NCBI RefSeq assembly: GCF_027924105.1 | Contig: NZ_AP026972.1 | Location: forward strand, 1,736,001 to 1,800,000 | Reading direction: 5' to 3' | DNA length: 64,000 nucleotides | DNA from: Polynucleobacter sp. KF022 | GTDB lineage: Bacteria; Pseudomonadota; Gammaproteobacteria; Burkholderiales; Burkholderiaceae | Shown: positions 24,967 through 32,958 of the stretch, piece after piece | Numbering within the stretch: position 1 is the stretch's first letter | Layout: every line of letters begins with the position of its first letter | The notes under the pieces: generated by a model | The model's database searches: none | The model's input: only the letters and a program-made list of their open reading frames with translations | Told to the model about the DNA's origin: nothing | Translations under genes and position numbers: made by a program

Positions 24967-26451
24967 TTAAGACTCGTAAGCAGACTCACCGTGTGAGCTG
25001 ATATCCAAGCCTTCGCGCTCTTGATCTTCCTTAACGCGTAAACCAATCACGATATCGACTAATTTGAAGGCAATATATGAAACTACGCCTGACCAAATTA
25101 AAGTCACAATCACGCCTTGGCTTTGGATCCAAAGCTGGCTAGCGATAGAGTAATCAGGGGCAACAGCATTTGCTACATAGTCCCAGATACCTGTTCCGCC
25201 GAGCGCTGGATCAGCAAATACGCCGGTTAACAAAGCGCCCAAGATACCGCCAACGCCATGCACACCAAATACGTCCAAGCTGTCGTCTGAACCCAATATT
25301 CTCTTGAGACCAGAAACACCCCACAAGCAAACTACACCAGCAGCAGCACCGATAGCGAGAGCACCCATTGGACCAACAAAGCCAGCAGCAGGAGTAACAG
25401 CAACCAAACCAGCTACGCAACCAGATGCAGCGCCCAACATGGAAGGCTTGCCTTTTGTAATCCACTCAGCAAATGACCAACCCAATACTGCAGCGGCAGT
25501 TGCCAACAATGTATTTACGAAAGCTAATACTGCACTGCCATTTGCTTCGAGAGCTGAGCCAGCATTGAAGCCAAACCAACCAAACCACAAGAGTGATGCG
25601 CCAATCATGACGAATACCAAGTTGTGTGGCTTCATTGCTTCTTTGCCGTAACCCAAACGCTTGCCAACTACGTATGAACCCACCAAGCCTGCGATCGCAG
25701 CATTGATGTGAACAACAGTACCGCCAGCAAAGTCGAGAACACCCTTCTGCCACAACCAGCCAGCACGCGCTGTAATTGCTTCGAGTGATGCAGCATCTTT
25801 GATGTCATCTGGACCAGGCCAGAACCAGACCATGTGAGCGATTGGCAAATAGCTGAAAGTAAACCAAAGAATCACAAACAAAATGATCGCGGAGAACTTC
25901 GCACGCTCAGCAAATGCACCAACGATCAAGCAGCAAGTAATTGTTGCGAATGCAGCCTGGAAAGCCATAAATACAAACTCAGGAATAACAACGCCCTTAC
26001 TAAAGGTGGCCGCTACTGAATCAGGATTCATGCCTTGCAAGAACAAACGATCTAATCCACCAATAAACGCCCCGCCTTCGCTAAACGCAAAGCTATAGCC
26101 ATAAAGAGACCATAGAACCGTTACTAATGAAAAGATAAACATACACTGTACGAGTACAGACAGAATGTTTTTGCTACGTGTTAAACCGCCGTAGAACAAA
26201 GCCAAACCAGGCAGAGTCATCAAAATTACTAATGCGGTACACACTAGCAACCAAGCTGTATCTGCTTTATTGCACTTTTCAGAGCAAAGGACTGGAGCAG
26301 GCTCTGCAGCAGCAGGCGTTGCAGCAGGAGCTGTTACAGCTGGCTTTTTAACTTCATCAGCATGCGCTGGCGAAGTAACCATCACACCAGTAGCGCCAAT
26401 AGCCAAGGCCATAGCACCACTAGCAACGAGTCGTTTCATCCAAGTTAACAT
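24967..26451 (-). CDS. amtB: Ammonium transporter AmtB
   Basis: Ammonium channel of the inner membrane, blocked by P-II when nitrogen is ample. The 494-residue protein has a cleavable signal peptide (ending near SPAHA), a Pro/Ala-rich linker, and eleven helices with the family motifs ALFYGGLTRSKN, the twin pore histidines in GGTVVHINAAIAGL and VFGVHGVGGILGALLTG, and AEWITKGKPSMLGAASG. Start at ATG 26451 (MLTWMKR) gives a normal signal peptide; the frame remains open upstream but overlaps glnK. Follows glnK by 13 bp. Confidence 0.95.
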   Translation of the reverse strand: MLTWMKRLVASGAMALAIGATGVMVTSPAHADEVKKPAVTAPAATPAAAEPAPVLCSEKCNKADTAWLLVCTALVILMTLPGLALFYGGLTRSKNILSVLVQCMFIFSLVTVLWSLYGYSFAFSEGGAFIGGLDRLFLQGMNPDSVAATFSKGVVIPEFVFMAFQAAFATITCCLIVGAFAERAKFSAIILFVILWFTFSYLPIAHMVWFWPGPDDIKDAASLEAITARAGWLWQKGVLDFAGGTVVHINAAIAGLVGSYVVGKRLGYGKEAMKPHNLVFVMIGASLLWFGWFGFNAGSALEANGSAVLAFVNTLLATAAAVLGWSFAEWITKGKPSMLGAASGCVAGLVAVTPAAGFVGPMGALAIGAAAGVVCLWGVSGLKRILGSDDSLDVFGVHGVGGILGALLTGVFADPALGGTGIWDYVANAVAPDYSIASQLWIQSQGVIVTLIWSGVVSYIAFKLVDIVIGLRVKEDQEREGLDISSHGESAYES

Positions 26452-26464
26452 TTTGAACCTCTCT

Positions 26465-26803
26465 TTAAAGTGCTGACGCGCCGGTTTCACCGGTACGAAT
26501 ACGAATGACGTGCTCAACTGGTGAGACAAAAATCTTGCCGTCACCAATCTTGCCAGTACGCGCAGATTTTTCAATTGCTTCAATCGCGCGCTCCAAGATG
26601 CCATCTTCAACAGCAGCTTCAATTTTTACTTTAGGCAAAAAGTCGACAACATACTCAGCACCGCGATACAACTCAGTGTGACCTTTTTGACGACCAAAGC
26701 CTTTAACCTCAGTGACGGTAATGCCCGAAACTCCAACTTCTGAGAGAGCTTCGCGCACTTCGTCAAGCTTGAATGGCTTGATGATTGCGGTAATTAATTT
26801 CAT
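26465..26803 (-). CDS. glnK: Nitrogen regulatory protein P-II (GlnK/GlnB)
   Basis: A 112-residue trimeric signal protein that senses 2-oxoglutarate and ATP/ADP. The T-loop carries the uridylylation site Tyr51 in GHTELYRGAEYVVDF, and both signature regions are present (KVKIEAAVEDG; GKIGDGKIFVSPVEHVIRIRTGE). Being directly before amtB, it is most likely the GlnK paralogue that gates the channel. It follows a TorF-like porin gene by 25 bp. Confidence 0.96.
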   Translation of the reverse strand: MKLITAIIKPFKLDEVREALSEVGVSGITVTEVKGFGRQKGHTELYRGAEYVVDFLPKVKIEAAVEDGILERAIEAIEKSARTGKIGDGKIFVSPVEHVIRIRTGETGASAL

Positions 26804-26828
26804 ACGTTTCTCCGTTCAGAGGAAATAA

Positions 26829-27677
26829 TTAAAATACTTTTGTGAGAGAAACTACAGCACCTGGACGACCTGCAGAACTAGTCATAACTCCAGTTGTTGT
26901 GCTTGACCATGTGTTCCACCAGACTGGATTTGCATTGGTGCTTACATAAGCAGCTGAAAGAGATAAGCCTCCCCCAAAGTCTTTAGTTGCGCCAACCTTA
27001 AAGTCTGTATAGCTAAGATTGTTTTGGCCTTGCAACAATGGACCGCTTGTAACAGGCTGACCAGCAACGTATTGATAGCCAATGTGTCCATTCAAGCTAA
27101 TACCCCAAATGCCAGTGTCATAGTTTGCTGTGAGATCTGGATAAACAGAACCTGTACTATTTGGGATACCAAAGATGTTTGTTAATGAATAGTTCACCTT
27201 AACAAAACCAGTAACCGGGCCAAACGTAAAGTTTTGAGCGGCGTACAGTTCTGTTGTATTTGGATTCAACATCATGGCGTTATAGTTGCCGCCAGTTTGT
27301 GGATAGTAGTACTGCAATACACCAAAGTCAGAAGCAAAACCTTCAGCAATTAACTCTTTCTTAAAACCACCGTAGAAGTCCATTTCAATCGGCGCTTTAA
27401 CTCCGTTATTTGTAGTATTAGCCACCCAGTTAATTGTGCTGTTCCAGTTGCCGATATAGAAACCACTCTCATGGGCATAATCAAAGCCACCCTGAATTGC
27501 TGGTTGATAGTTTGTTTGAGAAATACCACGGTAGCGATAGTCATTAGTGATCGACACGTTTGCTGTAACCGGGCTCACTTCTGGAGCCTCCGCTGCAGGA
27601 GCAGTTTGCGCAAATGCTGCGGTTGCAAATAAACCAGAGGCTGCTAGAGCGATGGCTGTCTTTTGAATTGTTTTCAT
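26829..27677 (-). CDS. TorF family putative outer-membrane porin
   Basis: 282 residues with a clear signal peptide (AIALAASGLFATAAFAQ) and a beta-barrel-like mature protein. The N-terminal ANVSITNDYRYRGISQTN is the hallmark of the TorF/Gcw_chp family, and the chain ends in a terminal aromatic (SLTKVF), as outer-membrane proteins do. It lies directly upstream of glnK-amtB in the same direction with 25 bp between, so it may feed nitrogen compounds across the outer membrane; that role is inference. Confidence 0.88.
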   Translation of the reverse strand: MKTIQKTAIALAASGLFATAAFAQTAPAAEAPEVSPVTANVSITNDYRYRGISQTNYQPAIQGGFDYAHESGFYIGNWNSTINWVANTTNNGVKAPIEMDFYGGFKKELIAEGFASDFGVLQYYYPQTGGNYNAMMLNPNTTELYAAQNFTFGPVTGFVKVNYSLTNIFGIPNSTGSVYPDLTANYDTGIWGISLNGHIGYQYVAGQPVTSGPLLQGQNNLSYTDFKVGATKDFGGGLSLSAAYVSTNANPVWWNTWSSTTTGVMTSSAGRPGAVVSLTKVF

Positions 27678-27689
27678 TTAAAACTCCTA

Positions 27690-27737
27690 AGTGATCATGA
27701 AAAGGGAAAAATGCTTATTGCATGGAGTGATCATGAA
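27690..27737. repeat. Direct 12-bp repeat upstream of the porin-glnK-amtB group
   Basis: AGTGATCATGAA occurs at 27690-27701 and again at 27726-27737, start to start 36 bp. Each copy contains the palindrome TGATCA. The first copy is within 15 bp of the porin start codon, so the pair could be regulator binding sites between the upstream dyad and the gene. Confidence 0.6.
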
Positions 27738-27784
27738 GGTCGGCCCTTTTTTGAATTTCTGCAGATTCACCTAATTAATGCTTA

Positions 27785-27813
27785 TGCACTTTTTTGGTGC
27801 TTACTATTGCACC
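27785..27813. promoter_or_regulatory. NtrC-like binding dyad plus extra half-site
   Basis: TGCAC (27785-27789), six T, then GGTGC (27796-27800) matches the spaced NtrC dyad TGCAC-N6-GGTGC closely. A further TGCACC half-site lies at 27808-27813. The block is about 110-135 bp upstream of the porin start, a normal distance for an enhancer of a nitrogen-regulated promoter. No convincing -24/-12 sigma-54 element was found downstream. The 258-bp gap 27678-27935 holds no gene. Confidence 0.55.
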
Positions 27814-27855
27814 TGATGAGTGAATTTGGGCCATTTATCGGGTTTTGAGCCCCTT

Positions 27856-27885
27856 TTGGGCATTTTTAGCCATACAACTTAAAAT
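27856..27885 (+). promoter_or_regulatory. Possible promoter of ubiK
   Basis: TTGGGC (27856-27861), an 18-bp spacer and TAAAAT (27880-27885) resemble a sigma-70 promoter oriented toward ubiK, about 50 bp before its start. The match is moderate only. Confidence 0.4.
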
Positions 27886-27935
27886 AGAGATCTGTATCTT
27901 TTCTGCAACTCTCAATAGAACTGCGAATCTCCATC

Positions 27936-28193
27936 ATGCAAAAACCCGGTGAAATTCTCGAGCAAATCCAACGTATCGCCAGCGATATGCAAAACAAGGT
28001 TGGTGATGCAATCCGTAATTCTCCAGCTCAAGAGATTGAAAAGAATGTGCGCGCCATGATGAACCAGGGATTTCAGAAAATGGACTTGGTCACACGTGAG
28101 GAGTTTGAACTTCAGAGCAAGGTACTTGCTAAAACACGTGAAAAACTAGAGGCACTTGAAGCTAAAGTGGCGGCACTGGAAAAACAATCATAG
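27936..28193 (+). CDS. ubiK: UbiK family ubiquinone biosynthesis accessory factor (BMFP domain)
   Basis: UbiK assists the late steps of ubiquinone synthesis, binding UbiJ and lipid. The 85-residue protein has an N-terminal amphipathic helix (GEILEQIQRIASDMQNKVGD) and a C-terminal coiled coil (FELQSKVLAKTREKLEALEAK), the arrangement of the YqiC/BMFP family. It stands alone; the divergent porin is 258 bp away and the next gene converges. Confidence 0.88.
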   Translation: MQKPGEILEQIQRIASDMQNKVGDAIRNSPAQEIEKNVRAMMNQGFQKMDLVTREEFELQSKVLAKTREKLEALEAKVAALEKQS

Positions 28194-28226
28194 CCAGCAG
28201 CTACCTCAAGTTAAATTAGTCAGGCT

Positions 28227-28823
28227 TTACTCGGGCAAAAAATCATTAAAGAAGTTTTCATATTCCTCTTTAGCAAAAAAAGTTTTTGCATTTTCTGAGC
28301 TTGCCTTTGCATGTAGCACTGAGATCTGATAGACCCAACTGTCTCCATTGGGTGCCACCCGATTAATCCAGCGTACGCGCATGAGCTGCTGTGTTTTGTC
28401 ATTCGACTTCAAATCAAGAAAATAATCTTTAGTCGATAAACGTTGTCGGTCTAGGGTTTTATAAAAAGCATCTTCAATCACAACATTACCGCCAGACGAC
28501 TTTGTCCTCTCAATTAAATTAGTCTGCAACTGGGAAAGCAACTTATTTAGTGATGATGCTTGATTGGCTGGCAACTGAATAGTGCTGACCGAATAAATAT
28601 CATCGTCAATTTTTACGGCTTCGAGTGTTTGAGAAAGCTCCTGCTCCCCATAGGGAATCTTGCGCTCCAGTTTATCTGGCTTACCCGGAAATAAAGCGGT
28701 ATATCTTTCTTGTGGCGACTGGACTGTACGCCAATCTAATTTGGGGCTACACCCAACCAGAAAAACTAAAGCCGCTAAAAAAATAACGGCTTTATAAACT
28801 TTTCTAAACAACCCCGGCTCCAT
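28227..28823 (-). CDS. Hypothetical lipoprotein
   Basis: 198 residues from ATG 28823. The N-terminus is a lipoprotein signal (VIFLAALVFLVGCSPK, lipobox LVGC). The mature part begins DWRTVQSPQERYTALFPGKP, a pattern of small proteobacterial periplasmic proteins of unknown function, and has no recognised catalytic motif. The start overlaps the end of lipA by 20 nt, so it is in the DUF493-lipB-lipA transcript. The frame is open upstream inside lipA, but the signal peptide fixes the start. Confidence 0.75.
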   Translation of the reverse strand: MEPGLFRKVYKAVIFLAALVFLVGCSPKLDWRTVQSPQERYTALFPGKPDKLERKIPYGEQELSQTLEAVKIDDDIYSVSTIQLPANQASSLNKLLSQLQTNLIERTKSSGGNVVIEDAFYKTLDRQRLSTKDYFLDLKSNDKTQQLMRVRWINRVAPNGDSWVYQISVLHAKASSENAKTFFAKEEYENFFNDFLPE

Positions 28824-29814
28824 GCGCCTGTTGATCTGCGTGATAGCTTGAGCGCACCATAGCCCCGACTGCCGCATGAGAGAAGCCCATTTCATAAGCC
28901 TTTTCTTCAAACATTTTGAAGACATCGGGATGTACATAACGCGTCACCGGCAAATGATGGCCTGAAGGAGCAAGATACTGGCCGATCGTGAGCATGTCGA
29001 TATTGTGCTCACGCATATCACGCATAACTTCTAAAATTTCTTCATCCGTTTCACCAAGACCAACCATCAAACCACTTTTAGTGGGTACATGTGGAAAGCG
29101 CTCTTTGAAGTCTTTGAGGAGCTTTAATGAATGTAAGTAGTCAGCACCAGGTCTAGCTTGTTTATACAAACGAGGTACTGTCTCTAGGTTGTGATTCATT
29201 ACATCAGGCAAACCACTCGGCGCATGATCAGCAAAAATATCTAAAGCCTTATCAAGGCGGCCACGAAAATCTGGCACCAATACTTCGATGCGGGTGTTGG
29301 GCGAAAGAGTACGTGATTGAGAAATGCAATCCACATAATGCATTGCACCCCCATCTCGTAGATCATCACGATCCACGCTAGTAATAACAACATAGTTCAA
29401 CTTCAGGGCAGCAATAGTGCGCGCTAGATTGGCCGGCTCTTTTGTATCCAAAGGATCTGGTCTGCCGTGCCCTACATCGCAGAATGGGCAACGACGTGTA
29501 CATTTGTCACCCATGATCATGAATGTTGCCGTGCCTTTACCGAAGCATTCACCAATATTTGGACAACTTGCCTCTTCACAAACTGTTACCAATTCGTTCT
29601 CGCGCAGAATCTTTTTAATTTCAGAAAAGCGTGAATTGTTGGAAGCAGCTTTAACTCTGATCCAATCTGGCTTTTTAAGAACCTGTTCTAGTGGAACAAT
29701 CTTAATTGGAATGCGCGCAGTCTTCTCGCTTGATTTTTGCTTACGTGATGCGTCGTAATTAAGGTCTTGGCGACCCTCAAGAGGTGTGTTGGTGTCAGGC
29801 TTATTTATTGTCAT
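28804..29814 (-). CDS. lipA: Lipoyl synthase
   Basis: Radical-SAM enzyme that inserts two sulfurs into octanoyl groups on lipoyl-dependent enzymes. The 336-residue protein carries the auxiliary cluster cysteines in CEEASCPNIGEC, the radical-SAM motif CTRRCPFCD and the ending AVGAMVRSSYHADQQA with the conserved RSSYHA. Its start overlaps the lipB stop by 4 nt, so octanoyl transfer and sulfur insertion are coupled. Confidence 0.97.
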   Translation of the reverse strand: MTINKPDTNTPLEGRQDLNYDASRKQKSSEKTARIPIKIVPLEQVLKKPDWIRVKAASNNSRFSEIKKILRENELVTVCEEASCPNIGECFGKGTATFMIMGDKCTRRCPFCDVGHGRPDPLDTKEPANLARTIAALKLNYVVITSVDRDDLRDGGAMHYVDCISQSRTLSPNTRIEVLVPDFRGRLDKALDIFADHAPSGLPDVMNHNLETVPRLYKQARPGADYLHSLKLLKDFKERFPHVPTKSGLMVGLGETDEEILEVMRDMREHNIDMLTIGQYLAPSGHHLPVTRYVHPDVFKMFEEKAYEMGFSHAAVGAMVRSSYHADQQAHGAGVV

Positions 29815-30455
29815 GATGGCATCAGTTGCTTTTGTAAATGCTGCAAAAGCCTTTGGCTAATAGTGTCTATATTGTCCTTGATCCCAAGGGTTTGCATATC
29901 AACCGTCTTTAAACCCTCATAACCACAAGGGTGGATACGCTTGAAAGCTTCTAAATCTGTAGCCACATTCAGGGCAACGCCATGATAGGAGCAGCCTTTA
30001 GAGACTTTAAGGCCTAGGGCTGCAATCTTCGCGCCAATCCATTCTGGAGGCACTCCTGACTGCTGTGAGACGTAAATTCCTGGGGCACCTGGGTGTCTTT
30101 CGGCCTGAATGCCGAAATCGGCCAGGGCATCAATCACCGCTTGCTCTATTCGAGAGACCAGCTCCTTGACGAAAATTCCAAGGCGCCTGAGATCCAACAG
30201 AAGATAAACAACGATTTGACCTGGCCCGTGATAAGTAATCTCGCCTCCACGATCGACCTGCACCAAAGGAATTTGATTACTCGGCGAATGTAAATTTCCC
30301 GCATCGCCTGCTAGACCCAAAGTAAAAACCGGGGGATGCTCTAAGACCCAAATCTCATCAGGCGTATCACTGGTGCGCGCTTTAGTAAATGCTTGCATCG
30401 CTTCATACGTCGCTGCGTAATCCGCCAATCCAAGCTGTTTGACTAAAGCTAACAT
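29811..30455 (-). CDS. lipB: Octanoyltransferase LipB
   Basis: Moves octanoate from acyl carrier protein to lipoyl domains. The 214-residue protein has EIWVLEHPPVFTLGLAGD, the VDRGGEITYHGPGQ segment, the catalytic Lys region GAKIAALGLKVSKGCSYHG and the catalytic Cys in RIHPCGYEGLKT. Full length. It lies between the DUF493 gene and lipA in one operon. Confidence 0.97.
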   Translation of the reverse strand: MLALVKQLGLADYAATYEAMQAFTKARTSDTPDEIWVLEHPPVFTLGLAGDAGNLHSPSNQIPLVQVDRGGEITYHGPGQIVVYLLLDLRRLGIFVKELVSRIEQAVIDALADFGIQAERHPGAPGIYVSQQSGVPPEWIGAKIAALGLKVSKGCSYHGVALNVATDLEAFKRIHPCGYEGLKTVDMQTLGIKDNIDTISQRLLQHLQKQLMPS

Positions 30456-30462
30456 TAATTAA

Positions 30463-30729
30463 TTAGAGAACCACGCTAACCAATGGATGGGTAGATAAAG
30501 TTCTATAAAGCTCATCCAACTGTTCACGACTAGTCGCAGTAATTGGCAAAGTAATGCCAAGGTAATTTCCGTCCTTAGATGGACGTTGTTCTACTTTGCT
30601 CTCATCAAATGTAGGATCAAGTTGCTTAGCAATATGAATGATCGCAGGGAGATATTCAGGGTTTGTTTTACCCATCACCTTGATTGGAAACATTGAGGGG
30701 TACTCAATTAAAGACTTTTCTTCAGCCAT
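30463..30729 (-). CDS. DUF493 (YbeD) family protein
   Basis: An 88-residue protein with the DUF493 pattern: IEYPSMFPIKVMGKTNPEY near the N-terminus, DPTFDESKVEQRPSKDGNYLGITLPI and the end LDELYRTLSTHPLVSVVL. The E. coli homologue YbeD also lies next to lipB, but its function is not established; an ACT-like regulatory fold is known. Start at 30729 follows the family; the frame is open farther upstream into the hydrolase gene. Confidence 0.88.
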   Translation of the reverse strand: MAEEKSLIEYPSMFPIKVMGKTNPEYLPAIIHIAKQLDPTFDESKVEQRPSKDGNYLGITLPITATSREQLDELYRTLSTHPLVSVVL

Positions 30730-30761
30730 GCTTGACTCTCTATATCTAGTTCGATTTGTAA

Positions 30762-31475
30762 TTATTTGCGATGATCTGGCATACCTAGCCAAGCACCGGT
30801 AATGATATTGCGAATGCAATGTAAACGGCGATGGAAAAAATGATCCGCACCAGGAACTACTTGCACTGTTAATTCTTGAGGGCGCGCCCAATCCAAAACA
30901 TCAATCAAGGGAATGGTTTCATCCAATTCACCGTGAATCAAAATCGTATCGGTAGGAACTTGAGCCAGCGTCCATTTGCCAGCAGCACTACCCACCATGA
31001 CAAGGCGTTCTGCTGGGCGCCCCAGGTCTGAAAGCCTTTGCACTAAATGACTGCCCACAAAGCTTCCGAATGAAAAACCCGATATAACCAACGGCAAAGT
31101 ATTAGCATTGACCACCCAAGATTGATTTGCGGTTGCCTCAAATGCACCCCAACTAGAAGGTGTGCGCATCCAATCAGTCACGTGGAGTAGATCATCTAAT
31201 TCACCAACACCATCATCATGAACGCCTTCAGTGCCGCCTACACCGCGAAAGTTTGGGCGCACACTGACATAACCCAATTGATTAAATGCACGCGCCATTG
31301 TTTGGGCGACCTTGTTATCCATTGTTCCGCCCATCAAAGGGTGTGGATGAGCAACGAGCGCTAAGCCGCGAATGGCAAAGTTAGGGTCATTCTTTAATTC
31401 ATCAGGAAGATCAATAGACATCTCCATTGATCCAACAATACCTTCAATATGAATTACTTTTGTACGGCTATTCAT
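30762..31475 (-). CDS. Alpha/beta hydrolase (dienelactone-hydrolase-like)
   Basis: 237 residues with the alpha/beta-hydrolase triad: nucleophile Ser in VISGFSFGSFVG, Asp in ILIHGELDETIP and His in PGADHFFHRR. The segment AHPHPLMGGTMDNKV and NFRGVGGTEG place it in the COG2945-type family of small cytoplasmic hydrolases with unknown substrate. It starts the run that continues into DUF493-lipB-lipA with a 32-bp gap. Confidence 0.88.
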   Translation of the reverse strand: MNSRTKVIHIEGIVGSMEMSIDLPDELKNDPNFAIRGLALVAHPHPLMGGTMDNKVAQTMARAFNQLGYVSVRPNFRGVGGTEGVHDDGVGELDDLLHVTDWMRTPSSWGAFEATANQSWVVNANTLPLVISGFSFGSFVGSHLVQRLSDLGRPAERLVMVGSAAGKWTLAQVPTDTILIHGELDETIPLIDVLDWARPQELTVQVVPGADHFFHRRLHCIRNIITGAWLGMPDHRK

Positions 31476-31501
31476 AAAACACTTTCAATCATTTGAAATC
31501 T

Positions 31502-31810
31502 CTAAGTCAACTGCAAACGCTCCACTGGACGACCTGCAATCAAATGGGATTGGATAATCTCTTCAATATCATCAACATCAACGAAGGTATACCAAACACC
31601 TTGTGGATAAACGACCATGACAGGACCATCAGCACAGCGATCTAAACACCCAGCTTTATTGACGCGAATCTTTCCTGATCCTGCAAGACCGAGCTCTTTA
31701 ACCCTTTTCTTTGCGTAATCAAATAATGCAAAGGCATTGTGCTGATCACAGCATGCTTCACCATTACTGCGTTGGTTTAAACAAAAGAATAGATGGTGTG
31801 AAAAGCTCAT
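31502..31810 (-). CDS. Thioredoxin-like (2Fe-2S) ferredoxin
   Basis: 102 residues with four cysteines arranged as in the thioredoxin-like 2Fe-2S ferredoxins (COG3411): HHLFFCLNQRSNGEACC and VNKAGCLDRCADGPVMVVYP. Such proteins transfer electrons; the partner is unknown. The spacing to the hydrolase (26 bp) and to the VanZ gene (16 bp) suggests one transcript. Confidence 0.9.
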   Translation of the reverse strand: MSFSHHLFFCLNQRSNGEACCDQHNAFALFDYAKKRVKELGLAGSGKIRVNKAGCLDRCADGPVMVVYPQGVWYTFVDVDDIEEIIQSHLIAGRPVERLQLT

Positions 31811-31826
31811 AGAAAAATTATATTCA

Positions 31827-32921
31827 TCAATGTTTTGATTTAAATTCCTTAGCGCTACGAAGCATCCAAATCAGTGCCAGAGGTAACCATACTACTGAAA
31901 CCCACTGCATGAGCTCATTAAAGTGCAATAAACGCCCCTGATACCAATGTCTTAGCGTCAGAATGAAATAGGGATTATCGGGTAAAACGTTAACCGCTAT
32001 TGTTGTGCCAACTAAACAAATCAAGGCCAACCAAAATTTCTGCTCAGGCTCTAGCCTTAAGGTCCTCCTCAATAAGATGCTGCCCAGCACCATTCCCCAA
32101 ATAGCCCCTGCAGTTAGCCAATTCAAACTCAATTCCGCCCCAAACTGAAGTGCTGTAAACAGGATCTTGATTGTGACTGTCAAACCTAAAAGCCCATTGA
32201 GGATGCGCCACTGAGGAGCTTTGGCACGCATACCTAGCGATAACAATAAAGCAACACCTAACCAACAGAGCGATGTAATCACCGCCTCTTGAATGACGTG
32301 ATTAATCACTAAGGTACCCCAGTCTACTGATGCGAATATGGCATGCCCCCAAACTCCAGTGCCCAACCAAGAGCTTTGCGGATAAATTTGCGACCACGGA
32401 AATAACAAGAACAGGGCACAAGCCGCCCAATTTAAACCAAACCATTGGTCAAAGCGCCGACGAATTGCACTTCCAGAAAGCCATTGTGGGCCCAAGGGAA
32501 TAGCCAATAAACCTCCCAAGAGACCGCCTAAGACATTAGCCCACCAATCCATCTGACTGGGTATGCGTGTAGGCAACCAAGATTGCAACGTTTCTACACC
32601 TAGGGCTAATGCAGCGCTCAAACCAAGAGCAACGCCCAGCGCCACAAAGTTACGCCATCGTGGATAGGCGGCGAACATCACCAAAAATCCCAAAGGGATA
32701 TAAGCAAGAATATTGACCGCCACATCAAATAAAGTAATAAAACGCGGCAGGGGGGCATTTAACCAGGCGCCAGCGGATATTCCATTGTGGAAATCAAAAT
32801 CAAAGGGATTCAGGCTGACATAGAGAATCAAGAGCGCATAGCTTAGGCTCATGGCTCTGGCCAATGGCATAGCCTGCAAAGGCCATACCAACTTCCGAGG
32901 TCGTTGATCTTTTTGATCCAT
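31827..32921 (-). CDS. VanZ family membrane protein
   Basis: 364 residues with about ten predicted membrane helices. The N-terminal half has the VanZ-like pattern (SLNPFDFDFH, VAVNILAYIPLGFLVMF, QSWLPTRIPSQMDWWANVLGGLLG). VanZ was first known from teicoplanin resistance, but most chromosomal members have no known role. It diverges from birA with 37 bp between starts. Confidence 0.85.
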   Translation of the reverse strand: MDQKDQRPRKLVWPLQAMPLARAMSLSYALLILYVSLNPFDFDFHNGISAGAWLNAPLPRFITLFDVAVNILAYIPLGFLVMFAAYPRWRNFVALGVALGLSAALALGVETLQSWLPTRIPSQMDWWANVLGGLLGGLLAIPLGPQWLSGSAIRRRFDQWFGLNWAACALFLLFPWSQIYPQSSWLGTGVWGHAIFASVDWGTLVINHVIQEAVITSLCWLGVALLLSLGMRAKAPQWRILNGLLGLTVTIKILFTALQFGAELSLNWLTAGAIWGMVLGSILLRRTLRLEPEQKFWLALICLVGTTIAVNVLPDNPYFILTLRHWYQGRLLHFNELMQWVSVVWLPLALIWMLRSAKEFKSKH

Positions 32922-32946
32922 CCCACAATTCTAGGTCAGACCTTTC

Positions 32947-32952
32947 TACAAT
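32947..32952 (+). promoter_or_regulatory. Possible -10 box of birA with a near-leaderless start
   Basis: TACAAT lies six bases before the birA ATG (32959), so transcription could begin at or very near the start codon. A perfect 11-bp palindrome AGGTCAGACCT (32933-32943) sits just upstream and could be an operator. No good -35 box is visible. Confidence 0.35.
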
Positions 32953-32958
32953 GGCGGA

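Noticed and set aside
25304..25753. Long frames on both strands inside amtB
   Set aside because: Composition bias of a membrane-protein gene creates open shadow frames; the translations are low-complexity (Trp/Cys- or Pro/Ala-rich) with no family match.
27678..27812. Sigma-54 (-24/-12) promoter for the porin-glnK-amtB group
   Set aside because: The best candidate GG...GC pair inside TTGGTGC...TTGCACC has 11 bases between GG and GC instead of 10 and lies over the NtrC-like sites. No correctly spaced match was found on the minus strand nearer the start.
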